Assembly: GCA_002452815.1 (NCBI GenBank)
Contig: DKFM01000005.1
Coordinates: 186,001 to 250,000, forward strand
DNA length: 64,000 bases
Direction: 5' to 3'
Source: Rhodobacteraceae bacterium UBA6796
Lineage (GTDB): Bacteria; Pseudomonadota; Alphaproteobacteria; Rhodobacterales; Rhodobacteraceae
The translations under genes were made by a program, and so were the position numbers. Of this stretch, positions 46,118-54,935 are shown piece after piece (positions within the stretch are counted from its first letter, which is position 1; the number at the start of each line of letters is the position of its first letter). The notes beneath the pieces were generated by a model, which worked only from the letters and a program-made list of their open reading frames with translations, was not told the DNA's origin and ran no database searches.

Positions 46118-46442
46118 GATCGAATGCTTTCTTCTGGAACAATGCGGGCTGAAAGGCGCGAGAAATCATACGCATGGCCCAGAAAAAGAATGACCATTTC
46201 CGACCAATGGATGCAACCGCAGCATGCACTGATCGAAGAAACGTGATCGGTCAGCCGCCACAGTTTCCCCAGGCTCGGTTCTTCAGAAACGAGGCGCCGG
46301 AGGCATGCATAGGCCCGGGACAGCGGCGGGAATACATCGGACACGTCAGGTCGACAATTTCCCGGGCATCGCGCCACACCGATCTTCCCCCGCTCAAAAG
46401 CACGCCTAAAAAGTAAGGTATTTCAATATTTTGAGGGGAGGC
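46118..46442. other. intergenic region, nothing recognised
   Basis: 325 bp between the sulfotransferase start and tRNA-Arg. A short open frame on the plus strand (46174-46416) has no ribosome site or recognisable product. No repeat or terminator is evident. Confidence 0.5.
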
Positions 46443-46519
46443 TGGTGACCCCGACAGGATTTGAACCTGTAACCTGCCCCTTAGGAGGGGGCTGCTCTAT
46501 CCAGTTGAGCCACGGGGCC
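46443..46519 (-). tRNA. tRNA-Arg (anticodon CCT)
   Basis: Complete cloverleaf on the minus strand: acceptor stem GGCCCCG/CGGGGTC, D arm GCTC/GAGC, anticodon stem-loop with loop CTCCTAA (anticodon CCT, codon AGG), T arm ACAGG-TTCAAAT-CCTGT, discriminator A and an encoded CCA. Confidence 0.95.
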
Positions 46520-46527
46520 ACAGGCCC

Positions 46528-46556
46528 TTAATGGGGGCAATTCGTGATTTGCGCAA
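46528..46556 (-). promoter_or_regulatory. candidate promoter of tRNA-Arg
   Basis: On the minus strand TTGCGC, 17 nt, CATTAA, ending 8 bp before the tRNA 5' end. The -10 match is modest. Confidence 0.35.
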
Positions 46557-46696
46557 GCCACAGGGAGAGGAAGGGCAGACAGGAACAGGGGGAACGGTTG
46601 GCCGACCGTTCCCCCCTTGATGTTCCGGACCCGTGATCGGATTCTACACACGCGTCGGATCTGTCGGGCACCGGATTTTCGGAGTCTTCTCCAGTG

Positions 46697-46712
46697 CCGT
46701 TATCGCTAACAT
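46697..46712. promoter_or_regulatory. LacI-family operator-like palindrome
   Basis: On the minus strand it reads ATGTTAGCGATAACGG, close to the ATGTTAGCGCTAACAT-type sites of GntR-like LacI-family repressors (13 of 16). It lies about 75-90 bp upstream of the LacI-family gene, suggesting autoregulation. Confidence 0.5.
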
Positions 46713-46785
46713 AGCGCTTGCCAGACGCTTGCGCAACAGAAATATATGAGTCTAACAAGGACAATCCCAACGAAAGGCTCGTCGA

Positions 46786-47817
46786 TTGACCCGTCCCCCT
46801 ACCGACCCCCGCCGACCGCTGACCCTGCGTGACGTCTCCGAAGCCTCGGGGGTTTCGGAAATGACGGTCAGCCGGGTGCTGCGCAATCGCGGCGATGTGT
46901 CCGACAGCACGCGCGAAAAGGTGCTGGGGGCGGCCAAGGCACTGGGTTATGTGCCCAACAAGATCGCGGGGGCACTGGCATCGCAGCGCGTAAATCTTGT
47001 AGGGGTCATCATCCCTTCGCTGTCGAACCTGGTGTTTCCCGAGGTGCTGTCCGGGATTTCGGCAGAGTTGGAGGATACCGGGCTGCAGCCGGTGGTCGGC
47101 GTGACCAACTATTCGCCGCAGAAAGAAGAGGCGGTGCTCTACGAAATGCTGTCCTGGCGCCCCTCGGGGGTGATTATCGCGGGGCTGGAGCACACCGACT
47201 CGGCGCGTGCCATGCTGGAAAACGCCGGCATCCCGATTGTCGAGATCATGGATGTCGACGGTTCCGGCGTCGATTCGGTCGTTGGGATCTCGCATCGCCG
47301 GGCAGGGTTGCACATGGCCGAGGCCATCGTCGCGGCAGGCTATCGTCATATCGGCTTTCTGGGCACGAAAATGCCCGAAGACCACCGCGCCCGGAAACGG
47401 CTGGAAGGCTTCAAAGAGGGGCTGGCCGCCGCCGGGCTGCAACTGGAAGACGAGGAATTCTATTCCGGCGGTTCCGCGCTGTTGAAGGGGCGCGAGATGA
47501 CAGAGGCGATCCTGAAACGCTCTCCCAACCTTGATTTCCTGTATTACTCCAACGACATGATCGGCGCCGGCGGGTTGCTGTGGTGTCTGGACAACGGCAT
47601 TGACGTGCCCGGACGCGTTGGCCTGGCCGGGTTCAACGGGGTCGACCTGCTGGACGGGTTGCCGCGGCGCTTGGCGACGATGGATGCCTGCCGCCGCGAA
47701 ATCGGTCGCAAGGCGGCCGAAATCATCGCCGGGCGTCCGCATTCGGGGCTGATCGGCGGCGAGGTGATCGAACTGGAACCGACATTGCAGCGCGGCGACA
47801 CGATCCGCAGCGCCTGA
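46786..47817 (+). CDS. LacI-family transcriptional regulator (GntR-like)
   Basis: 343 residues, TTG start with GAAAGG eight bases before it. N-terminal HTH TLRDVSEASGVSEMTVSRVLRN (13-34), hinge helix NKIAGALASQR and a periplasmic-binding-protein-like sensor domain. The sensor resembles gluconate repressors (GntR), so a sugar acid is a likely effector. No sugar-catabolic gene lies next to it; the neighbours are polysaccharide genes, so its targets are elsewhere or it controls only itself through the palindrome at 46697. Confidence 0.88.
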   Translation: MTRPPTDPRRPLTLRDVSEASGVSEMTVSRVLRNRGDVSDSTREKVLGAAKALGYVPNKIAGALASQRVNLVGVIIPSLSNLVFPEVLSGISAELEDTGLQPVVGVTNYSPQKEEAVLYEMLSWRPSGVIIAGLEHTDSARAMLENAGIPIVEIMDVDGSGVDSVVGISHRRAGLHMAEAIVAAGYRHIGFLGTKMPEDHRARKRLEGFKEGLAAAGLQLEDEEFYSGGSALLKGREMTEAILKRSPNLDFLYYSNDMIGAGGLLWCLDNGIDVPGRVGLAGFNGVDLLDGLPRRLATMDACRREIGRKAAEIIAGRPHSGLIGGEVIELEPTLQRGDTIRSA

Positions 47818-47838
47818 CCTGCCGGGACGCGCAGGCGC

Positions 47839-48660
47839 CTAGCGCCGCGCGCTCCAGCTGATAGAGGCGTATTGCCGGGTGTAGAATTCACCCATCAGCC
47901 CGATCATCAGGAAGGCCAGACCGACATACAGCGGATACTGCCAGTTCGAGAAATGCGGGTTGTAATTGATGAAGGTGAAGCCCCGCGCCTGGTCAATCGT
48001 GTGAAACAGCGGGTTCCAGTTGAACAGAACCAGCATCTTGTGCGGCAGGGTATTGGCCAGGAACATCTTTCCCGATGCGATCATGTTCGCGCGGGAATAG
48101 ACCTGCTGGATCACACCGACGACATCGGGCGCCCAGGGCTTGGCCGCCAGAAACACCATCCCCAGCGCAACTCCCGTGAACCACGACAGGAACACCATCC
48201 CCATGGCGCCGACCCAGTTGTAGATCTCGATCGGTTTGAACGCCGCGTGATACAGATACATCACCACCAGCATTGAAAGCAGCTGGATGTAAAGCGCGCC
48301 CAGCGCCGCCGCCGAAATCGAGACCGCCGTCGTCATCGGCGCGTGCTTCATCATCTGCGAGGTCGAGCTTTCGGCCCCGAAGACCGCGCCCATCGCCTTG
48401 GTATGGGTCATGAACAGGAAGATCCCGCTCATCACATACAGCAGGAAATCGCCCCGCACGCTGTTACCGCGCATCCCCAGAACACCGAACATGATGTAGA
48501 AGGTGAATACGAGCAGCATGGTCTGAAACATGTTCATGATCAGACCGATGATGGCATTGCCGTGGCTGCGGCGGATCGAGCGCACCGTCGCATGATAGAT
48601 CAGCTCCAGCAGGCTGAAGGTCGATCCAAGCGTGGAATTGCTGCGTGCTGCTCTGAACAT
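47839..48660 (-). CDS. ABC-2 polysaccharide export permease (KpsM/Wzm-like)
   Basis: 273 residues with about six membrane helices, ABC-2 type. Similar to capsule or LPS O-chain export permeases: an N-terminal amphipathic segment (SLLELIYHATVRSIRRSHG), FTFYIMFGVLGMRG and the conserved LFNWNPLFHTIDQARGFTF loop near the C-terminus. The ATPase partner (KpsT/Wzt) and polymer export proteins are not in the window. It faces away from the polysaccharide genes starting at 48787, sharing a 126-bp divergent region. Confidence 0.85.
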   Translation of the reverse strand: MFRAARSNSTLGSTFSLLELIYHATVRSIRRSHGNAIIGLIMNMFQTMLLVFTFYIMFGVLGMRGNSVRGDFLLYVMSGIFLFMTHTKAMGAVFGAESSTSQMMKHAPMTTAVSISAAALGALYIQLLSMLVVMYLYHAAFKPIEIYNWVGAMGMVFLSWFTGVALGMVFLAAKPWAPDVVGVIQQVYSRANMIASGKMFLANTLPHKMLVLFNWNPLFHTIDQARGFTFINYNPHFSNWQYPLYVGLAFLMIGLMGEFYTRQYASISWSARR

Positions 48661-48786
48661 GACCCTGCCGCGCTGGCTGTTGGCGTGATTATGCCGTGGA
48701 AAACTTGCCGTTCCCTTGACGGACTATCATAAGGTTAGACAAACAGCATAGCAATCGGGCCAAATTCGGGCCGGAATGGAGTGAAA

Positions 48787-49581
48787 ATGGATTTTGAACG
48801 CCTTGTTGTGGTGATGCGCCGTCTTGCACTGGAGGCAGGCGACAAGATCATGGAAATCTACAACTCTCCCGAATTCGAGGTGAAATCGAAATCCGACGCC
48901 TCGCCGGTGACAGAGGCCGACGAGGCCGCAGATGCGCTGATTTCGGCCGGGCTGGCCGAGGCATTTCCCGGAATGCCGCTGGTCACCGAAGAACAAGCCG
49001 CCAGCCACAGCCAGAATGTCAGCACCTTCCTGATCGTCGATCCCCTTGATGGCACGAAGGAATTCATCAAGCGGCGCGGCGATTTCACGGTCAATATCGC
49101 CTATGTCGAAAACGGTGTGCCGCTGCGCGGTGTGGTCTATGCCCCGGCCCGCGAGCGGCTGTTCTATACGCTGGCGGACGGGCGCGCGGTCGAGGAAACA
49201 GGGCCGTTCGACAAGGACACTATCGGTGCGCAAGTGCCGATCACTGTCTCGGTCCCCGACAATCGCGGGCTGATGGTCGTGGCCTCGAAGTCGCATCGCG
49301 ATCAGGCCACCGACGATTACATCAATCAATATGCCGTGAAAGACATGACCTCGGCCGGGTCTTCGCTGAAATTCTGTCTGGTGGCAACGGGCGAGGCCGA
49401 TCTTTACCCGCGGCTTGGGCGCACGATGGAATGGGACACGGCCGCGGGCGACGCGGTGCTGCGCGGCGCGGGCGGCGAGATGGTGCGCTTCGATGACCAC
49501 AGCCCCTTCACCTATGGCAAGCCCGGCTTCGAAAACCCGTTCTTCATCGCCTTCGCCCCCGGCGTTCTGCTGGTGAAATGA
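48787..49581 (+). CDS. cysQ: 3'(2'),5'-bisphosphate nucleotidase CysQ
   Basis: Hydrolyses 3'-phosphoadenosine 5'-phosphate (PAP), the by-product of PAPS-using enzymes, to AMP. Inositol-monophosphatase fold with LVTEE (66-70), motif A DPLDGTKEF (85-93) and motif B WDTAAGDAVLRGAGG. 264 residues. ATG 48787 has GGAG five bases before it; a GTG at 48781 is an alternative. It starts a plus-strand operon with kdsB and glycosyltransferases; the two sulfotransferases in the window would generate its substrate. Confidence 0.92.
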   Translation: MDFERLVVVMRRLALEAGDKIMEIYNSPEFEVKSKSDASPVTEADEAADALISAGLAEAFPGMPLVTEEQAASHSQNVSTFLIVDPLDGTKEFIKRRGDFTVNIAYVENGVPLRGVVYAPARERLFYTLADGRAVEETGPFDKDTIGAQVPITVSVPDNRGLMVVASKSHRDQATDDYINQYAVKDMTSAGSSLKFCLVATGEADLYPRLGRTMEWDTAAGDAVLRGAGGEMVRFDDHSPFTYGKPGFENPFFIAFAPGVLLVK

Positions 49582-50381
49582 TGTCTGTTCTGATCGTCAT
49601 TCCCGCCCGCTACGCCTCGACCCGCTATCCCGGCAAGCCGCTGGTCGCACTGACCGGGGTTTCCGGCCAATCGAAAACCCTGATCCGGCGCAGCTGGGAA
49701 GCGGCGATGGCGGTGCAGGGCGCCGACCGCGTCGTCGTGGCCACCGATGATCCGCGCATTCAGGCCGAGGCGGAGGGCTTCGGCGCCGAGGTGGTGATGA
49801 CTTCGGAGGCCTGCCAGAACGGCACCGAACGCTGTGCCGAGGCGCTGGCCAATCTGGGCGGCGGCTATGACATCGTGGTCAACCTGCAGGGCGATGCACC
49901 GCTGACCCCCGCCTGGTTCATCGAGGATCTGGTGGCCGGTCTGCGTGCCAACCCCTGGGCGGAACTGGCAACCCCCGTGCTGCGCTGCGAAGGCGCGATG
50001 CTGGAGGCGTTGAAGGAAGACCGCCGCAACGACCGCGTGGGCGGAACGACGGCGGTGTTCGGGGCGGGAAATCGCGGGCTTTATTTCTCGAAAGAGGTGA
50101 TCCCCTTCACCGCCGCCCGCTATGCGCCCGAAGACCCGACGCCGGTGTTTCACCATGTCGGCGTCTATGCCTACCGTCCCGAAACACTGGCGGAATATCC
50201 GACCTGGCCGGTCGGTCCGCTGGAAACGCTGGAAGGACTGGAGCAGCTGCGCTTTCTGGAAAACGGGCGCGCGGTGCTGTGCACCGAAGTGGCCGCCCGC
50301 GGGCGCCAGTTCTGGGAGCTGAACAACCCCTCGGACGTGCCGCGGATCGAGGCGATGATGGCCGAGATGGGGCTGGAATGA
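49581..50381 (+). CDS. kdsB: CMP-Kdo synthetase
   Basis: Activates Kdo as CMP-Kdo for LPS inner core or capsule linkage. 266 residues beginning SVLIVIPARYASTRYPGKPL, with NLQGDAPLTP, HVGVYAYR and the conserved PLETLEGLEQLRFLENG. It overlaps cysQ (an ATG at 49578 is also possible) and the following GT2 gene by 4 bp. KdsD, earlier in the Kdo path, is at 62228. Confidence 0.93.
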   Translation: MSVLIVIPARYASTRYPGKPLVALTGVSGQSKTLIRRSWEAAMAVQGADRVVVATDDPRIQAEAEGFGAEVVMTSEACQNGTERCAEALANLGGGYDIVVNLQGDAPLTPAWFIEDLVAGLRANPWAELATPVLRCEGAMLEALKEDRRNDRVGGTTAVFGAGNRGLYFSKEVIPFTAARYAPEDPTPVFHHVGVYAYRPETLAEYPTWPVGPLETLEGLEQLRFLENGRAVLCTEVAARGRQFWELNNPSDVPRIEAMMAEMGLE

Positions 50382-51604
50382 GCGACACGGCGGTGGTGCG
50401 GACGAGCGTGATCGTCGTTTCGCGCCACCGCGCCGCCGCCCTGACCCGCTGCCTGACCGGGCTGGCGCAACTCGACCACACCGACTTCGAGGTGATCGTC
50501 GTGGCCGACCCCGAGGGGCTTGCCGCGACCGAGGATCTGGCCGTGAAGCGGGTGGCCTTCGATGCGCCCAATATCTCTGCTGCACGCAATGCCGGGCTGA
50601 GGCAGGCGGCCGCCCCGGTGGTGGCCTTCATCGACGATGACGCCGTGCCCGAACCGACCTGGCTGTGCCGCCTGACCGCCCCCTTCGCCGATCTGCGTGT
50701 GGCCGCGGCCGGCGGGTTCGTGCGCGGCCGCAACGGGATTTCGTTTCAATGGCAGGCCAGCAGCTGCGACCGGATGGGGCAGACCAGCCCCTTGATGGTT
50801 GACGAAACCGCCCCCAGCCTGCACGCCCCGACCGCCGGACAGGCGATCCGCACCGAAGGCACCAACTGCGCCTTTCGTCGCGACACGATCCTGCAACTCG
50901 GCGGCTTCGATCCAAGCTTTCAGTTCTATCTGGACGAGACAGACCTGAACATGCGGCTGGCTGCAGAGGGGCATCTGACCGCAATCGTCCCGGGCGCGCA
51001 GGTGCATCACGGCTTTGCCGCCTCGGCCCGGCGTGCAGTTGACCGCGCGCCGACCGATCTGCATCAGATCGGCGCTTCCATGGCGGTGTTCTGGCGCAAA
51101 TACGCCCCCGCGCGCGCCGATCTGGAGGCAGCCAGCGCCACGCTGATCGCGCGCCAACGCAACCGGCTTTTACGCTACATGATCGACGGCGCGCTGGAGC
51201 CACAGGACGTGGCGCCGATCCTGGCCACGCTCCAAGCGGGGCTGAGGGAAGGCCGCGCCCGCCCCCTGCCCGATCTGGCGCCGCTGATGTCCGACACCAC
51301 AGCTTTCCTGCCGTTCCCGGCCGGCCCGCGCCCACGCCGCATCATTGCCGGGCGGGTCTGGCAAGCCTGGCGCAAGCGTCGCGCTGCGGCACGCGCCGCC
51401 GCCCGTGGCGATCTGGTCACGCTGCTGCTGTTCGGCCCCTCGATCCGTCGCCACCGGCACTGGTTTCACCCGCAAGGGTATTGGGAACAAAACGGCGGGC
51501 TTTGGGGCCGCGCCGGGCGTCAGGACCCGTTTTTCCGACCTTTTGGTTTCCGCGCCAGAGTGCGCCACGAGGCCAGCCGGATCGCAGATCTGCGCAATCC
51601 CTGA
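50378..51604 (+). CDS. GT2-family glycosyltransferase
   Basis: 408 residues. GT-A fold: TSVIVVSRHRAAALTRCLTG at the N-terminus, the metal-binding DDD (86-88) in VVAFIDDDAVPEP, and FYLDETDLNMRLAAEG (acceptor-base ED-like region). The C-terminal 130 residues are Arg-rich and unique. Acceptor and donor unknown. The 4-bp overlap with kdsB ties it to the surface-polysaccharide operon. Confidence 0.85.
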   Translation: MSDTAVVRTSVIVVSRHRAAALTRCLTGLAQLDHTDFEVIVVADPEGLAATEDLAVKRVAFDAPNISAARNAGLRQAAAPVVAFIDDDAVPEPTWLCRLTAPFADLRVAAAGGFVRGRNGISFQWQASSCDRMGQTSPLMVDETAPSLHAPTAGQAIRTEGTNCAFRRDTILQLGGFDPSFQFYLDETDLNMRLAAEGHLTAIVPGAQVHHGFAASARRAVDRAPTDLHQIGASMAVFWRKYAPARADLEAASATLIARQRNRLLRYMIDGALEPQDVAPILATLQAGLREGRARPLPDLAPLMSDTTAFLPFPAGPRPRRIIAGRVWQAWRKRRAAARAAARGDLVTLLLFGPSIRRHRHWFHPQGYWEQNGGLWGRAGRQDPFFRPFGFRARVRHEASRIADLRNP

Positions 51605-51695
51605 CCGGACATGCAGCAAATGTCGCGAACAGATGCACTTGCAGCATTCATCGGCAACAGCCCGCCTTTACTTTCGCCGTCGCGTGCGGCGGAAC

Positions 51696-51724
51696 TTGTT
51701 CCAATCCCGTTTCGAGCCTAAAAT
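51696..51724 (+). promoter_or_regulatory. sigma-70-like promoter for galU
   Basis: TTGTTC, 17-nt spacer, TAAAAT (5 of 6 to TATAAT), about 45 bp before the galU start. Confidence 0.6.
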
Positions 51725-51769
51725 GACCGCATAAAAAGGACGCGTTTGTCCGGAATTATAGGTGTGCAT

Positions 51770-52663
51770 ATGAAACGCAAGGTCACGAAAGCGATCTTTC
51801 CTGTCGCAGGTCTCGGGACCCGATTCCTTCCCGCCACCAAGGCGATCCCGAAAGAAATTTTGACATTGGTGGACCGTCCGTTGATCCAGTACGCGATCGA
51901 CGAGGCCCGTGCCGCCGGAATCAAGGAATTTATCTTTGTGACTTCGCGCGGGAAATCCGCGCTTGAAGATTATTTCGACGATGCCCCCGAGCTGGAAAAC
52001 TCGCTGCGCAAAGCCAACAAGACCGCACTTCTGGAAACCCTGAAAGCCACCAACATGGATTCGGGCGCGATTGCCTATGTGCGCCAGAACCGTCCGCTGG
52101 GCCTGGGCCATGCCGTGTGGTGCGCGCGCCGTCTGGTCGGCAACGAGCCCTTCGCGGTCATTCTGACCGATGACGTGATCGCCGCCGACAAGCCGTGCCT
52201 TGCGCAGATGGTCGAAGCCTATAACGAGACCGGCGGTAATATCGTGGCCGCGATGGAAGTCCCGCATGAGCGGACCTCGTCCTATGGCGTGCTCGACGTC
52301 GCCGAGGACATGGGCTCGATGGTCAAGGTCAAGGGCATGGTCGAGAAGCCCAAGCCCGAGGATGCGCCCTCGAACCTGGCGGTGATCGGGCGCTACATCC
52401 TGACCCCGAATGTGATGACCAACCTGAACAAGAAGAAAGAGGGCGCCGGGGGCGAGATCCAGTTGACCGATGCCATCGCCGAGGAAATCGACGCGGGTAG
52501 CCCGGTCTATGGTTTCCGTTTCCGTGGCCAGCGCTACGACTGCGGCACCAAGGCGGGCTTCCTGCAGGCGACGGTGGCCTTCGGTCTGGCCCGCGAGGAT
52601 CTGCGCGACGAGTTCTCGGACTATCTGAGCGAAGTGATGGCGATGCGCACGGCGGCCGAATAA
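51770..52663 (+). CDS. galU: UTP-glucose-1-phosphate uridylyltransferase
   Basis: Makes UDP-glucose. 297 residues with FPVAGLGTRFLPATKAIPKE at the N-terminus, GLGHAVWCAR, LTDDVI and RYDCGTKAGFLQA, all GalU hallmarks. ATG 51770 is chosen over an in-frame ATG 24 bases upstream because homology starts there. It is followed 3 bp later by galE. Its product feeds galE, otsA and the glycosyltransferases. Confidence 0.95.
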   Translation: MKRKVTKAIFPVAGLGTRFLPATKAIPKEILTLVDRPLIQYAIDEARAAGIKEFIFVTSRGKSALEDYFDDAPELENSLRKANKTALLETLKATNMDSGAIAYVRQNRPLGLGHAVWCARRLVGNEPFAVILTDDVIAADKPCLAQMVEAYNETGGNIVAAMEVPHERTSSYGVLDVAEDMGSMVKVKGMVEKPKPEDAPSNLAVIGRYILTPNVMTNLNKKKEGAGGEIQLTDAIAEEIDAGSPVYGFRFRGQRYDCGTKAGFLQATVAFGLAREDLRDEFSDYLSEVMAMRTAAE

Positions 52664-52666
52664 CCG

Positions 52667-53653
52667 ATGGCCAAGCATGTTCTGGTAACCGGCGGCGCCG
52701 GATATATCGGTTCGCATGCCTGCAAGGCGTTGCGTAACGCGGGTTATGTGCCGGTCACCTATGACAGCTTTGTCACCGGCTGGCGCGACGCGGTCAAGTT
52801 CGGCCCCCTCGAAGAGGGCGATCTTGCCGACCGCGCCCGTCTGGATGAGGTGTTCGCGAAATGGCAGCCGGTCGCGGTCATGCATTTCGCGGCCCTCAGC
52901 CTGGTCGGCGAGTCGATGAAAGACCCCGGCAAATACTGGCGCGGCAATGTGCTTTCCAGCCTGACATTGATCGAGGCGGCCGTCGCCGCGGGTTGCCTCG
53001 ATTTCGTCTTTTCCTCGACCTGCGCAACCTACGGCGATCAGGACGGGGTGGTGCTGGATGAATCCACCCGGCAGGCGCCGATCAACGCCTATGGCGGCTC
53101 GAAACGCGCTATCGAGGACATGCTGCGTGACTTCGGCAACAGCCACGGTCTGAATTCGGTGATCTTCCGCTATTTCAACGTGGCGGGCTGCGACCCCGAG
53201 GCCGAGGTGGGCGAATTCCACCAGCCCGAGACACATCTGATCCCGCTGATGCTGGATGCGATCGCGGGCAAGCGCCCGGCGCTGACGGTCTTCGGATCGG
53301 ATTACCCCACCGCCGATGGCACCTGCATTCGCGACTATGTGCATGTCTCGGATCTGGTCGACGCCCATGTTCTGGGGCTGAAATGGCTTGAGGCGGGCAA
53401 GGGCTCCGAGGTGTTCTGTCTGGGCACCGGCAGCGGCTTTTCGGTGCGCGATGTCATTGCCCAGTCGCGCAGCGTGACCAATCGCGAGGTGCCGATCATC
53501 GAGGGCGCGCGCCGCCCCGGCGATGCGGCGGTACTGGTTTCGGGCTCGACCAAGGCAATGTCGGAACTGGGCTGGGCACCCAAGCGCGCCGATCTGAAGA
53601 CCATGATCGCCGATGCCTGGCGCTGGCATCAGACCGGCCACTATGAGACCTGA
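52667..53653 (+). CDS. galE: UDP-glucose 4-epimerase
   Basis: Interconverts UDP-glucose and UDP-galactose. 328 residues, short-chain dehydrogenase fold: NAD-binding TGGAGYIGSH (8-17), FSSTCATYG with the catalytic Ser/Thr and YGGSK (YxxxK). RYFNVAGCDP and CIRDYVHVSDL are typical of GalE. It starts 3 bp after galU and overlaps the following GT4 gene by 11 bp. Confidence 0.95.
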   Translation: MAKHVLVTGGAGYIGSHACKALRNAGYVPVTYDSFVTGWRDAVKFGPLEEGDLADRARLDEVFAKWQPVAVMHFAALSLVGESMKDPGKYWRGNVLSSLTLIEAAVAAGCLDFVFSSTCATYGDQDGVVLDESTRQAPINAYGGSKRAIEDMLRDFGNSHGLNSVIFRYFNVAGCDPEAEVGEFHQPETHLIPLMLDAIAGKRPALTVFGSDYPTADGTCIRDYVHVSDLVDAHVLGLKWLEAGKGSEVFCLGTGSGFSVRDVIAQSRSVTNREVPIIEGARRPGDAAVLVSGSTKAMSELGWAPKRADLKTMIADAWRWHQTGHYET

Positions 53654-54887
53654 GCCGGCGGCACGTCTGCTGGATGTCACGCGGCTGGTGTCGCGGGTTG
53701 GGCTGGGGCCGTTGACCGGAGTCGACCGGGTCGAAGCCGCCTATCTGGACCATTTGCGCCACGAGCCGGTTCCGCTCTACCTGCTGTGCCGCACCGGCTA
53801 TGGCTATCTGCTGCTGCGCGGGGCCGAGGCCGAATTCCTGTTCGCCGCCCTCAGCGCGCCCGAAACGCTGCCATGTGCCGGATGGCTCGACCGGTTGCGC
53901 GGACGGCGCGGGCTGCGCACACGGCTTGAAGCGGGCCTGCGGGCGCGGGCCATCGCACGCGCGGGTCATCGCGCGCTGACCCGCCTGATCGCGCGGCATC
54001 TACCCACACCCGCCCGCTACATCAACGTCGGCCAGACCACGCTGCGCCCCGAGACCCTGCGGCGCCTGAAGCGCGTGCCCGGTTTGCGCATCACCGCGAT
54101 GCTGCATGACACGATCCCGCTCGACTTTCCGCAATTCGCGCGCGAGGGCGAGCCCGAACGGTTTGCGGCCAGCTTTGCCGCCACGCTGGGTAGTGCGGAT
54201 CTGATCCTTGCCAATTCCGCCGCAACCGCCGCCGATCTGGCGCGCCATGCCGCGCGGCTGGGCCTGCCCTTGCCGCAGGTTCTGGTGGCGCATCTGGGGA
54301 TCACCGCCGCGCCGCCCGATCCCGCACAGATCCCCGGCGATCTGGATTTGCTGCCCGGCTATTTCGTGACGCTGGGCACGATAGAGCCGCGCAAGAACCA
54401 TGCGCTGCTGCTGGATGTCTGGGACAGGATGTCGGCCGAAATGCCCGAAGACCAGATCCCGCGACTGCTGGTTTTAGGGCGGCGCGGCTGGCGCAACGAG
54501 GCGGTCTTCGCCCGGCTGGATCAGGCTGCCGCGCAGGGCTGTGTGGTGCAGGAACGCGCCGATCTGCCCGATGCCGCAGTTTCCGCCCTGCTGGCGCGGG
54601 CACAGGCGCTGCTGATGCCGTCCTTTGCCGAAGGCTTCGGCCTGCCTGTTCTGGAAGCGGCCGCACTGGGAACGCCCATTGTCGCCAGCCCCCTGCCTGC
54701 CACGCAGGAATTGCTTGGCAACAGCGCCATTTACGCAAACCCCGACGCCCCCTATGATTGGCTGCAGATCATAAAAAAACTGACGGGGGGCACTGCGGCG
54801 ACGGATGAAGCAATCCGCACGGAATACACGAAAATTATCATTCCGACGTGGACAGAGCATTTCAATATCGTCTTAAAGAAGACGTGA
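53643..54887 (+). CDS. GT4-family glycosyltransferase
   Basis: 414 residues, GT-B fold. Acceptor domain about 1-210; the C-terminal donor domain has LGTIEPRKNHALLLD and MPSFAEGFGLPVLEAAALGTPIVAS, the E-x7-E region of GT4. The N-terminus LLDVTRLVSRVGLGPLTGVDRVE is common in a group of alphaproteobacterial polysaccharide transferases. It overlaps galE by 11 bp. Specificity unknown. Confidence 0.85.
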   Translation: MRPEPAARLLDVTRLVSRVGLGPLTGVDRVEAAYLDHLRHEPVPLYLLCRTGYGYLLLRGAEAEFLFAALSAPETLPCAGWLDRLRGRRGLRTRLEAGLRARAIARAGHRALTRLIARHLPTPARYINVGQTTLRPETLRRLKRVPGLRITAMLHDTIPLDFPQFAREGEPERFAASFAATLGSADLILANSAATAADLARHAARLGLPLPQVLVAHLGITAAPPDPAQIPGDLDLLPGYFVTLGTIEPRKNHALLLDVWDRMSAEMPEDQIPRLLVLGRRGWRNEAVFARLDQAAAQGCVVQERADLPDAAVSALLARAQALLMPSFAEGFGLPVLEAAALGTPIVASPLPATQELLGNSAIYANPDAPYDWLQIIKKLTGGTAATDEAIRTEYTKIIIPTWTEHFNIVLKKT

Positions 54888-54935
54888 GAGAAACAATCCA
54901 CACCGCAGGAACATGACCGCCGGGAAAGGGCCGGG

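Noticed and set aside
46174..46416. 80-codon frame upstream of tRNA-Arg
   Set aside because: No ribosome site, no similarity, irregular composition.
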